A stretch of DNA of 40,123 nucleotides. It comes from Prevotella sp. UBA2739 (GTDB lineage: Bacteria > Bacteroidota > Bacteroidia > Bacteroidales > Bacteroidaceae). The DNA lies in contig DEJV01000055.1 in the NCBI GenBank assembly GCA_002353525.1, positions 40,783 to 80,905 on the forward strand, given 5' to 3'. Below, piece by piece: positions 24,419 to 32,389 of this stretch. The notes below the pieces were generated by a model. That model was not told the DNA's origin, ran no database searches, and saw only the letters and a list, made by a program, of their open reading frames with translations. Every line of letters starts with the position of its first letter. Position 1 is the first letter of the stretch. Both the position numbers and the translations under genes were made by a program.

Positions 24419-26776
24419 ATGAGAAGGTTTTTAGTCATCACAACTGTCATGCTGGCTTCACTCACGGCAAGTGCGCAGTCCGTCTGGGACAAGGCGCACC
24501 TTGCCCGCGTGAAAGCATCGCTCGGGCGCCCTGCCTATGCGGCAGCCTACCGCCAACTGCTCAGCGATGCCGACCGCAAAATGCAGATGGAGCCACCGTC
24601 GGTGCTGATGAAAGACAAAACGCCCGTCAGCGGCGACAAGCACGACTATATGAGCCTCTCACGCTACTTCTGGCCCGATCCTACCAAGCCCGACGGACTG
24701 CCCTACGTCTCGCGCGACGGTATCTCCAATCCCGAACTGGAGCGTTACGACCGCGTGCGCCTCTCCGAGATGGCTACTGGTGTGACAACCTTGTCGCTGG
24801 CATGGTATATGAGCGGCAACGAGCAGTATGCGACGAAGGCTGTGGAACTGTTGAAGGTGTGGTTCCTGAACAAGGACACGCGCATGAACCCCAATCTGAA
24901 CTTCGCCCAGGTGGCTCCCGGTAAATACAACGACCGCGGCCGCTGCTACGGTGTAATCGACGCCTACTCTTTTGTCGAGATGCTCGATGCCGTGCAGCTG
25001 CTCGAGCAGTCACGCTCTTTCGCCAAGAAAGACCAGCGGGCCCTGCGCAGCTGGTTCGAGAAGTTCCTTAACTGGATACTCACCAGCCAGCAAGGCATCG
25101 ACGAGGGCAACCAGCTTAACAACCACTCCATTGCCCACGATGTACAGGTCATTGCCTATGCCTGCTATGTGGGCAACCGCAAGGTGGCTGAACAGTACAT
25201 CCGCGAGTTCCCCGAACGCCGCATCTTTGCACAAGTAAAGCCCGACGGCCGTCAGCCACAGGAGTTGCGCCGGACACTGGCTTTCGGTTATTCACAGTAT
25301 AACCTGTCGCACATGATCGACGTGTTCCAGATGGCAGCCCACCTGGGCATCAAGATTGACGATGCCACATCGGCAGAGGGAGCCAGTTTCTATAAAGCCA
25401 TGGACTTCATGCTTCCCTATGTGGGAGTAAGTGTCAAGGAATGGCCTTATCAGCAAATCAGCGAATGGGATTACAAACAAAACGAGTTTTGCAAGGATCT
25501 CTATCGCACGTGGCTTATCTCTCCCGACCGCACCGACTATCTGGAGAAGGCCAAGCGCCATCTGCACATGAACTGGAGCGACCGTTTCTTCTTGCTCTAC
25601 TACGAGCCCGACGAGAGCGACGATGCCTTTGCTGCTGCCGACATACAGCTGCGCCACCTGCTGCACTGTACCCATGAGGCACGTCAGCAGGCCAACAACC
25701 GGCAGAAACTCATGCCACGCTGCGTAGAGAAAGACGGCTCGCTGCGCCTCGTAGGCGAACGCGACTGGTGTTCGGGGTTCTTCCCTGGCGCACTGTGGCT
25801 GATGTACGAATACAGCCACGACCGTTTCTGGCGGCAGCAGGCTGTAAGCAACACATGGCTCATCGAGAATGTGAAAAACCATCGCGGCACGCACGACCTG
25901 GGTTTCATGATGGGCTGCTCGTTCGGCAATGGCTGGCGGCTCACCGGCGAGGAGTCGATGCGCGACGTGCTGCTGCAGTCAGCCAAGAGTTTGGCATCGC
26001 GCTTCGACAAGCGTGTAGGCTGTATCCGCTCGTGGAGCTGGGGCACACCGCAACGCTGGCAGTATGCCGTGATTATCGACAATATGATGAATCTGGAGTT
26101 GCTCTTCGAGGCCTCACGCCTCACCGGCAACCGACAATACTACGAGATGGCCGTGAGCCATGCCACCAAGACCATGCAGAACCACTTCCGCGACGACTAT
26201 TCGTCGTATCATGTGGTCGACTATGATCCCGCTACGGGCAACGTTATCAAGCGCATCACCCATCAGGGCATCGCCGACGAGAGCGTGTGGAGCCGCGGAC
26301 AGGCATGGGGACTCTATGGCTTCACCATGTGCTATCGCTACACCCGCAACGAGGCGTTCCTCCAGCAGGCCCGTCACATCGCCCAGTTCTTCTTCTCGCA
26401 GAAAGACCTGCCCGACGACATGATACCCTATTGGGACATGCGCGACCCTGCCATCAAGACAGGCAAGGGTCCTGCCGCCGACGGTGGAGTGCCCCGCGAT
26501 GCCTCGGCAGCTGCCATCTTCGCATCAGGTCTTTACGAACTGTCGGGTTATGTGCAAGGCAAAGAGTCGGAAAAGTATATCGCCATTGCCGACCGCATCG
26601 TACAGAGTCTGCAGCAGCACTACCAGCCCGAGCCGTTGTCGGCACAGGGATTCCTGCTGCTACACTCCACCGGCAACTACCCCGGTGGCGACGAGATTGA
26701 CGTACCCATCAACTATGCCGACTACTACTACTTGGAGGCACAGCTGAGGAAAAAGAATCTGCAAACGCGCAAATAG
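24419..26776 (+). CDS. Bifunctional polysaccharide lyase (alginate-lyase fold, PL38-like) fused to GH88 unsaturated glucuronyl hydrolase
   Basis: The 785-residue secreted enzyme (signal peptide MRRFLVITTVMLASLTASAQ) has two catalytic halves. Residues about 25-395 form an alpha/alpha-toroid lyase domain. N235-H236 in LNNHSIAHD and R284...Y291 in R-R-T-L-A-F-G-Y correspond in order and spacing to the Asn-His-Arg-Tyr set of alginate lyase A1-III (spacing 7 between Arg and Tyr in both). Residues about 410-780 are GH88, with DWCSGFFPGALWLMYEY, D493 in HDLGFMMG and D554 in IIDNMMNLELLF. These two aspartates are 61 residues apart, as are Asp88 and Asp149 of Bacillus UGL. The lyase would cleave a uronate polymer and the GH88 half would remove the unsaturated end. 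PL38 is my best family guess. Confidence 0.88.
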   Translation: MRRFLVITTVMLASLTASAQSVWDKAHLARVKASLGRPAYAAAYRQLLSDADRKMQMEPPSVLMKDKTPVSGDKHDYMSLSRYFWPDPTKPDGLPYVSRDGISNPELERYDRVRLSEMATGVTTLSLAWYMSGNEQYATKAVELLKVWFLNKDTRMNPNLNFAQVAPGKYNDRGRCYGVIDAYSFVEMLDAVQLLEQSRSFAKKDQRALRSWFEKFLNWILTSQQGIDEGNQLNNHSIAHDVQVIAYACYVGNRKVAEQYIREFPERRIFAQVKPDGRQPQELRRTLAFGYSQYNLSHMIDVFQMAAHLGIKIDDATSAEGASFYKAMDFMLPYVGVSVKEWPYQQISEWDYKQNEFCKDLYRTWLISPDRTDYLEKAKRHLHMNWSDRFFLLYYEPDESDDAFAAADIQLRHLLHCTHEARQQANNRQKLMPRCVEKDGSLRLVGERDWCSGFFPGALWLMYEYSHDRFWRQQAVSNTWLIENVKNHRGTHDLGFMMGCSFGNGWRLTGEESMRDVLLQSAKSLASRFDKRVGCIRSWSWGTPQRWQYAVIIDNMMNLELLFEASRLTGNRQYYEMAVSHATKTMQNHFRDDYSSYHVVDYDPATGNVIKRITHQGIADESVWSRGQAWGLYGFTMCYRYTRNEAFLQQARHIAQFFFSQKDLPDDMIPYWDMRDPAIKTGKGPAADGGVPRDASAAAIFASGLYELSGYVQGKESEKYIAIADRIVQSLQQHYQPEPLSAQGFLLLHSTGNYPGGDEIDVPINYADYYYLEAQLRKKNLQTRK

Positions 26777-26818
26777 CACCATACGGGAGGTTGGGCACTT
26801 TTGGTTTGTCCTTTCTGT

Positions 26819-26838
26819 TGTGCTACAATCATAGCACA
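26819..26838. other. Hairpin between the lyase-GH88 and GH2 genes
   Basis: TGTGCTA, a 6-nt loop and TAGCACA form a perfect 7-bp hairpin in the 114-bp gap. No U-run follows, so this is not a typical intrinsic terminator. It could be an RNA processing or stability element separating expression of the last gene. TTAGTTAG repeats follow near 26858-26888. Confidence 0.45.
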
Positions 26839-26890
26839 CAAACGTTGAGCATGCTTTGTTAGTTAGTTAATTAAGTTTTTTAGGTTAGTT

Positions 26891-29242
26891 ATGATAAGGT
26901 TATTACTTTTCTCTCTTGTGCTCTTCCTCCCGTTTTCCTCTCTGCGGGCGGCCCGTCCCGATGGGGGCGATACCGTCCGTCTCGCTAACGACTGGCAGTT
27001 TGTGCGCCACGACATGGCCAACATCTGGGAAGTATGGCGGCCTGTGGTGCCTGGCAAACCCGAGAGTGTGCCCCTATGGTATCCTGTCGAACTGCCTCAT
27101 TGCTACAACGCACTCGACGCCGTCGACCCCGACGTCACCTACTATCAAGGACCGGCATGGTACCGCACCCACATCCATGTAAACAATCCCTACCCCGGCG
27201 GGCGCACTTTGCTCGACTTCGAAGGCAGCGGACAAAAGACTGAGGTGTATGTGGGATTGCGCAAAGTGGCCACCCATGTGGGAGGCTACGACCACTGGCG
27301 CGTCGATATTACCGATGCCGGTAATGGTCATCTGCCGCTGGCCGTGCGCTGTGACAACAGCCGCGACGTGCAGCTGATTCCTTCCGACATGTCGGACTTC
27401 AACCTCTATGGCGGTCTCTACCGTCATGTCAATTTGATTTATCAGCCCGCGGTCAGCGTAGACGATGTCTGCATTGCCGCTACCGACAAGACGGTCACCA
27501 TTACGCCCCGGCTCGTTGGCAACACATCCCAGACCAAACTCACCATCCGTATCTTCCACCCCAACGGGCAACTGCTGCAGAGCCACCTGCAGCAGGGCAC
27601 GGCTGTTGCCGACACGAGGCAACTCACCATCAAGCGCCCGTTGCTATGGAGCCCCGACACACCCTATCTCTATACTTGTGAGGTGATAGCCGAGACCGAC
27701 GGCCAACGCTCTACGCTTCGCAAACACTTCGGACTGCGCTCGTTCGAGTTCCGTCCCCACGGACCGTTCATCCTCAACGGCCGCCGACTGCTCTTGCGGG
27801 GCACCCACAGACATGAGGATCATGCAGGTGTGGGAGCTGCCATGACCGACGCTCAGACTCGAAAGGAACTGCAACAAATCAAAGACATGGGTGCCAACTT
27901 CATTCGGTTGGGCCATTACCAGCAGTCCGACCTGACGCTGCATTTATGCGACTCGCTGGGATTGCTCGTATGGGAGGAGATTCCCTGGTGCCGTGGCGGA
28001 CTGGGTGGTGACGACTATCGCCAGCAAGCCCGTCGTATGCTCACCGCCATGATTGGCCATCACCGCCATCATCCCAGTGTCATCCTGTGGGGACTGGGCA
28101 ACGAGAACGACTGGCCAGGCGACTTCGCCGAATTCTCGCAAGACTCCATCCGCACCTTCATGAGCGAGCTCAACACACTGGCCCATCACCTCGACAACAG
28201 CCGTCCTACCACCATTCGCCGCTGCGACTTCTGCAGTGACATCGTCGATGTGTATAGTCCCAGCATCTGGGCAGGATGGTACAGCAAGCGATTTACTGAC
28301 TATCGCGGGATGGAAGAGCAGGCCATAGGCCGCTATCCACGGCTGTTTCATGCCGAATGGGGCGGCGACAGCCATGCCCGCCGCCATACCGAGTACCCCA
28401 CCGAACAGGGAACGACAGCAATGGACGTGGTGGCTGGCGACCGCACTGGCGACTGGTCGGAGTCGTACATCGTACGACTGTTCGACTGGCATCTCAAAGA
28501 GCAGCTCCACATGCCCCAGCTCACGGGCAGTGCCTTCTGGACATTTAAGGATTTCTCCACACCGCTGCGTCCCGACAATCCCATACCCTATGTCAACCAG
28601 AAAGGAGTGGTTGAGCGCGACGGTACCCCCAAAGAGAGCTACTACGTGTTTCAGTCTTATTGGAGCTCTAAGCCCATGCTCCACATCTACGGCCACACGT
28701 GGCCCACGCGTTGGGGACGTGCCGGGCAGACACGCCAGGTGCTCGTCTACAGCAACTGTCCCGAGGTAGAACTGTTTGTCAACGGCCAGTCGCAGGGCCG
28801 CCGTCAGCGCAATGCCGACGACTATCCAGCCCAGGGATTCCATTGGGATGTACAGTTCCGCGAAGGCAAAAATATTGTTCATGCCAAGGCCGGGACACTT
28901 GTCGACGAAATCACCGTAGACTATCAGACCGCCACATGGAGCACACCCACACAAATTCAACTCACGCTTGAGCACGTACAAGGTGACACCGTGACCGTAG
29001 CCGCCCAATTGGTAGACCGCCATGGGGTGCGCTGCCTTGATGCCACCAACCGCATCACCTTCTCTGTGGCCGGAGCCGCCCGTCTGCTCGACAATCAAGG
29101 AACCAGCACGGGCTCACGCCGCATTCAGGCCGCAAATGGGCGTGCGCTGATGCGCATCAGCCGCTCGGCAGCCTGTGCGATAGGTGCTACGGCCGAGGGT
29201 GTCAAGTCGCCGGCCTTGCTTATACTGAACGAAAAAGAATAG
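26891..29242 (+). CDS. GH2 family glycoside hydrolase (beta-galactosidase/beta-glucuronidase-like)
   Basis: The 783-residue protein has a signal peptide (MIRLLLFSLVLFLPFSSLRA). It then shows the GH2 sugar-binding jelly roll (about 28-190, WYRTHIHV and NLYGGLYRHV), an Ig-like domain (to about 290), the TIM barrel (about 295-590, RGTHRHEDHAGVG) and C-terminal Ig-like modules. The acid/base is E405 in GLGNEND and the nucleophile E489 in LFHAEWGGD. As the last gene of the PUL it probably removes a beta-linked galactosyl, glucuronyl or mannosyl residue from the imported oligosaccharide in the periplasm. The sugar specificity cannot be fixed from these motifs. Confidence 0.9.
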   Translation: MIRLLLFSLVLFLPFSSLRAARPDGGDTVRLANDWQFVRHDMANIWEVWRPVVPGKPESVPLWYPVELPHCYNALDAVDPDVTYYQGPAWYRTHIHVNNPYPGGRTLLDFEGSGQKTEVYVGLRKVATHVGGYDHWRVDITDAGNGHLPLAVRCDNSRDVQLIPSDMSDFNLYGGLYRHVNLIYQPAVSVDDVCIAATDKTVTITPRLVGNTSQTKLTIRIFHPNGQLLQSHLQQGTAVADTRQLTIKRPLLWSPDTPYLYTCEVIAETDGQRSTLRKHFGLRSFEFRPHGPFILNGRRLLLRGTHRHEDHAGVGAAMTDAQTRKELQQIKDMGANFIRLGHYQQSDLTLHLCDSLGLLVWEEIPWCRGGLGGDDYRQQARRMLTAMIGHHRHHPSVILWGLGNENDWPGDFAEFSQDSIRTFMSELNTLAHHLDNSRPTTIRRCDFCSDIVDVYSPSIWAGWYSKRFTDYRGMEEQAIGRYPRLFHAEWGGDSHARRHTEYPTEQGTTAMDVVAGDRTGDWSESYIVRLFDWHLKEQLHMPQLTGSAFWTFKDFSTPLRPDNPIPYVNQKGVVERDGTPKESYYVFQSYWSSKPMLHIYGHTWPTRWGRAGQTRQVLVYSNCPEVELFVNGQSQGRRQRNADDYPAQGFHWDVQFREGKNIVHAKAGTLVDEITVDYQTATWSTPTQIQLTLEHVQGDTVTVAAQLVDRHGVRCLDATNRITFSVAGAARLLDNQGTSTGSRRIQAANGRALMRISRSAACAIGATAEGVKSPALLILNEKE

Positions 29243-29275
29243 TAAAAACTAATTCCACACAAACCCCATTGACTA

Positions 29276-29297
29276 TCCGGCTATGCCTATAACCGGA
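29276..29297. terminator. Imperfect hairpin between the convergent GH2 and kinase genes
   Basis: TCCGG ... CCGGA with an inner TAT/ATA pairing lies in the 64-bp gap between converging genes, where a bidirectional terminator would be expected. There is no long U-run on either side, so this is tentative. Confidence 0.35.
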
Positions 29298-29306
29298 AGG
29301 GAATCA

Positions 29307-30221
29307 TTACGTCGTCAGGATGGTAAGTATAAACCCTGCACGACATTTTCCGAACTGCTTTTCTGCCAGTTCGAGCATACCCCCTTGCTGTATCATCATG
29401 CGACGACTCAGCGACAGACCGATACCACTGCCGTTGCGCTTGGTGGTGAAGAAAGGCACAAACAGCGACTGACAGTTCTCGGCGGGAATGGGGCGTCCGT
29501 CGTTGCCAATGTAAAAAGCCTGAAGAATGGGATGCTTGATGCGGTTACGCTCCGTCACCGAACGGCTGCTTTGACTTTCCACCTGCCGTATCTCCATGCT
29601 CCTGGCCTCAGCTTCCACCGCATTTTTTGCCAGATTCATCAGCACCTGCCGCAGCATGCCCGCGTCTGCGCTGACAGTGACAGTAGAGGGCACGTCTATC
29701 TCCCACAAGAGTTCGGGATAAGCCATGCAGACATCATTGAGCAATGCCCGAAAAGGCACCTCGGTCAGTACGGGTTTCTCCAGGTGCGACATCTTTCGAT
29801 AGTTGGTCACGAACGCACTCAGATGGCGGCTTGTGTCGTAGATGGCTTGCACTCCGTCTTCCAGCGGAGTGCCTTTCACGTCGCTACGCCCAAGCAACGA
29901 CTGACTGATACTTGTAATAGGGGCGGTGGCATTCATCATCTCGTGGGTCAGCACACGAGTGAGTCTTTCCCACGACTCCACCTCACTTCTGCTGACTTGC
30001 TGACGGATGGTCTCGCCAAGTTGGTTCAGCGTTTCTTGCATAGCCCGCTCACCGGGCAGCAGTCCGCTCGTAGGCAGCCTGAAGGTAAAGTCGTGATTGC
30101 GCATAGCCTCTTGCATCAGCCGGGCTCGCAGACGCAGCTTCTGCTGATGACGAATCACCAAGCAGAGAAGCGCAAGCACCACAACACCTATTATTATATA
30201 TAAGGCCACCATCATCTTCAA
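29307..30221 (-). CDS. Membrane histidine kinase of a two-component system
   Basis: The 304-residue protein has one N-terminal TM segment (about 4-23) with almost no periplasmic part. A linker follows, then the H box with H93 in LTHEMMNATAPITSIS, the N box (MNLAKNAVEA), a short G1-like region and the G2 loop GSGIGLSLSRR. The form resembles NtrB/NtrY-type kinases. It probably phosphorylates the response regulator encoded 39 bp upstream in the same transcript. With no sensory periplasmic domain it likely senses a membrane or cytoplasmic cue. The neighbouring efflux-type operon is its likely target. Confidence 0.9.
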   Translation of the reverse strand: MKMMVALYIIIGVVVLALLCLVIRHQQKLRLRARLMQEAMRNHDFTFRLPTSGLLPGERAMQETLNQLGETIRQQVSRSEVESWERLTRVLTHEMMNATAPITSISQSLLGRSDVKGTPLEDGVQAIYDTSRHLSAFVTNYRKMSHLEKPVLTEVPFRALLNDVCMAYPELLWEIDVPSTVTVSADAGMLRQVLMNLAKNAVEAEARSMEIRQVESQSSRSVTERNRIKHPILQAFYIGNDGRPIPAENCQSLFVPFFTTKRNGSGIGLSLSRRMMIQQGGMLELAEKQFGKCRAGFILTILTT

Positions 30222-30259
30222 TCTTTAATCTTCAATCCTCAATTCTCAATCTTCAATCT
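30217..30259. repeat. 7-bp TCAATCT-type tandem repeats between kinase and regulator genes
   Basis: CTTCAATC, TTTAATC, TTCAATCC, TCAATTC and TCAATC words follow one another across the whole gap between the two genes and slightly into the kinase start. It is related to the short repeats at 15737-15790. Confidence 0.55.
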
Positions 30260-30260
30260 T

Positions 30261-30785
30261 TTACAGCCGTTTCATTTTGTTATAAAGTGTCTGACGGGTG
30301 ATGCCCAGCAACTCGGCAGCCTGGGTGAGATTGCCATGACAATGGTCGATGGTACGGCGGATGTGTTCTTTCTCCATCTCATCAAGAGTCACAATCTCGT
30401 TTTGCATATCAAGAACATCTTTCAGTTTGCGCAGCAGCTCATCGTTGTCCCAGGGTTTGGTGATGAAATCGGCAGCACCGCTCTTTAATCCACGCACAGC
30501 CAAAGAGACATCTGCATAGGCTGTCAGTAGCACAACAGGTGTCTGCGGATGCTGTTTGCGTATGGCTCTGAGCCAGAACAAGCCTTCCTGTCCTGTATTC
30601 ACCCCCAGCGTAAAATTCATGTCGAGCAAAACGATGTCAACGTCTTCCTGCGCCATCAGTTTCAGAATGTCGTCGGGCTGTTCTAACATCAATATACGCT
30701 CAAAGATGCCATCCAACAGATAGCGCATGGCGGTCAGGATAGACGCATTGTCGTCAACGATAAGTATAGTGCCGTATTGTTTCAT
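30261..30785 (-). CDS. Short response regulator: receiver domain plus Fis-type HTH, no AAA+ domain
   Basis: From ATG 30785 the protein has 174 residues (the open frame extends 10 codons further up). A receiver domain (VDDNAS; phospho-acceptor D55 in IVLLDMNF; conserved T and K in LLTAYAD and FITKPWD) is followed by a Fis-like HTH (RTIDHCHGNLTQAAELLGITRQTLYNKMKRL). This is the end-to-end layout of NtrC-type regulators with the sigma-54 ATPase domain missing, as in RegA/ActR/PrrA. It should therefore act on the ordinary housekeeping polymerase. It is cotranscribed with the kinase and divergent from the tolC operon, whose upstream operator (30882-30921) is its probable target. Confidence 0.92.
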   Translation of the reverse strand: MKQYGTILIVDDNASILTAMRYLLDGIFERILMLEQPDDILKLMAQEDVDIVLLDMNFTLGVNTGQEGLFWLRAIRKQHPQTPVVLLTAYADVSLAVRGLKSGAADFITKPWDNDELLRKLKDVLDMQNEIVTLDEMEKEHIRRTIDHCHGNLTQAAELLGITRQTLYNKMKRL

Positions 30786-30864
30786 GCTGTCAAGTCTTGT
30801 GCAAGTCGGATGCAAAGAACTCTTATCGTGTCGGGTTGCAACCTTGACTCGCAGGTTTCATTTG

Positions 30865-30872
30865 CAAAGGTA
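30865..30872 (-). promoter_or_regulatory. -7 box for the response regulator/kinase operon
   Basis: The minus strand reads TACCTTTG, matching TAnnTTTG, 80 bp before the regulator start codon. The first operator element (30882-30898) covers the -20 to -35 region of this promoter, so occupancy there would interfere with transcription of the regulator itself. Confidence 0.5.
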
Positions 30873-30881
30873 CGAACATTC

Positions 30882-30921
30882 TGTCTAAAAATCATACGAA
30901 GAGGTGTCTAAAAATTAGACG
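30882..30921. promoter_or_regulatory. Two-element operator A upstream of tolC operon
   Basis: Element 1 TGTCTAAAAATCATACG (30882-30898) and element 2 TGTCTAAAAATTAGACG (30905-30921) start 23 bp apart. Element 2 contains the perfect palindrome GTCTAA-AAA-TTAGAC. The arrangement is repeated at 37418-37457. Element 2 starts 66 bp before the -7 box at 30971. It is probably bound by the adjacent REC-Fis regulator. Confidence 0.75.
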
Positions 30922-30970
30922 TTCTGCGCCAGACTGTGTTAAAACATATGGCAGTAAAGACAAAAAGCAA

Positions 30971-30978
30971 TAACTTTG
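30971..30978 (+). promoter_or_regulatory. -7 box of the tolC operon
   Basis: TAACTTTG fits TAnnTTTG; no TTTG is present at the -33 position, consistent with a need for an activator. It lies inside the longer open frame and so supports a start codon at 31005. Confidence 0.65.
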
Positions 30979-31004
30979 CCATGCGAAAAGTAAAACGAAC
31001 GAGT

Positions 31005-32369
31005 ATGAAACAAGCATTCATCTTATGCCTCACTCTTGCAGTCAACACATCTGCAGCACAGTCTTCATGGACGATGCAACAGTGTATGCAATACGCTGTG
31101 GAGCACAACCACGAAGTGAAACGTGCCGAACTGCAACTCGACAATTATAAAGCAACCAAGAAGGGAGCAATAGGCAACTTTCTCCCTATGTTGTCTGCCA
31201 ACATCGGTGCCCAATACAATTTCGGACGAGCTATTGACCCTGAGACCAACGGCTACACCGATGTGAGCACATTCTACAATGGCTACACGCTGCAGGCCTC
31301 ACTGCCGGTCTTCGACGGATTCAGTCGCATCCACGCACTGCAGGCAGCCAAAGCCAGCACGATGATGGGACTGTCTACCCTTCGGCAAATGCAGAATCAG
31401 ACAGCTCTGAACGTCATGCAGGCCTATACGAATGTCGCTTATTATGCAGGATTGGTAAAAATGGCCGACGAGAAAGTGCGAGAGACCGAACTGCTGCTCC
31501 GTCAGACCCGACTATTTGAAGAGGTGGGGCGCAAGAGCAGCGCCGACGTGGCTCAGGTTGAGGCACAAAAGGCAGAGGCCGACTACGAACTGACGAGACA
31601 GCAGAATCTCTACGCATCGGCCATGCTCGAACTGAAAAAGGATATGGCACTGTCTGATGATATGGAAATCAAAATAGACTGTTCTGAGTTGACCGACTCC
31701 TCTGACAATAGTTCAGCAGCGACAGCGGCAGCAATAACACCTCTGCCGGCGTTCCACTCTGAATTGGAAGCTGTCCGCTATCAGATGCAAGCCAGCCAAC
31801 ATGAGTGGCGTCAGGCCCGTGCAGCCCTCTACCCTACTCTCTCGTTGAGCGCGGGCCTGAACACCACTTACTATCACACACTGCATTCTGCTGCCGGACA
31901 GGCTTTCCACACTCAGTTCAAGAACAACATGGGTGAGTATGTCGGTGCTACTCTCACCATTCCCCTGTTCAACCGCCTGCAGAGCATCACTAACATCCGC
32001 CGTGCCAAGAACAACTACCGGATAGCCTGCGAAAACTACGAGCAGAAGCAGTTGGAACTGGTGAAACTGAGCCGGGAGGCCTGGCAGGACTGGCAGGGAT
32101 TTCTGAAACAGACCGAGCAGATGACCCGCAAGGTGGAAGCCGACAGTCTGGCTTATCAGTTGACGAAACGTCAGTTTGAGGAAGGACTCTCAACGGCCAT
32201 CGACCTGCGAACCTCTTCGGCACAACTGATGAATTCAAAAGCAACATTGTTGCAATGCCGGCTGATGACCATCGTAAAGGAACAATTAGTAAGATATTAT
32301 AGAGGAGAAACGATATGGAGCAGCGAGCGGAGAGCGGAGTTTACTCCGGCTATTCCGAGTCGCGAATGA
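31005..32369 (+). CDS. TolC-family outer-membrane efflux protein
   Basis: From ATG 31005 the protein has 454 residues with a signal peptide (MKQAFILCLTLAVNTSAAQ). Two repeats of the outer-membrane efflux domain are seen: WTMQQCMQYAVEHNHEVKRAELQ opens the first, and FHSELEAVRYQMQASQHEWRQARAALYPTLSLSAGL opens the second. Long amphipathic helices and an aromatic-rich barrel stretch (ARALYPTL-type) are as in TolC. It would form the exit duct for the membrane-fusion protein and permease encoded next. The open frame extends upstream to 30936, but the -7 box at 30971 lies within it, so the later ATG is chosen. Confidence 0.92.
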   Translation: MKQAFILCLTLAVNTSAAQSSWTMQQCMQYAVEHNHEVKRAELQLDNYKATKKGAIGNFLPMLSANIGAQYNFGRAIDPETNGYTDVSTFYNGYTLQASLPVFDGFSRIHALQAAKASTMMGLSTLRQMQNQTALNVMQAYTNVAYYAGLVKMADEKVRETELLLRQTRLFEEVGRKSSADVAQVEAQKAEADYELTRQQNLYASAMLELKKDMALSDDMEIKIDCSELTDSSDNSSAATAAAITPLPAFHSELEAVRYQMQASQHEWRQARAALYPTLSLSAGLNTTYYHTLHSAAGQAFHTQFKNNMGEYVGATLTIPLFNRLQSITNIRRAKNNYRIACENYEQKQLELVKLSREAWQDWQGFLKQTEQMTRKVEADSLAYQLTKRQFEEGLSTAIDLRTSSAQLMNSKATLLQCRLMTIVKEQLVRYYRGETIWSSERRAEFTPAIPSRE

Positions 32370-32389
32370 GTTAAACGAAGTTAAACGAT

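Noticed and set aside
27944..29098. Minus-strand open frame opposite the GH2 gene
   Set aside because: No recognisable motif, and both GH2 catalytic glutamates are encoded on the plus strand.
30921..30985. Sigma-54 promoter for the tolC operon
   Set aside because: No TGGCAC-N5-TTGC pattern with correct GG/GC spacing; a TAnnTTTG box is present instead.
30936..31004. Longer N-terminus for the TolC-like protein
   Set aside because: It would contain the predicted -7 box and displace the signal peptide from the N-terminus.
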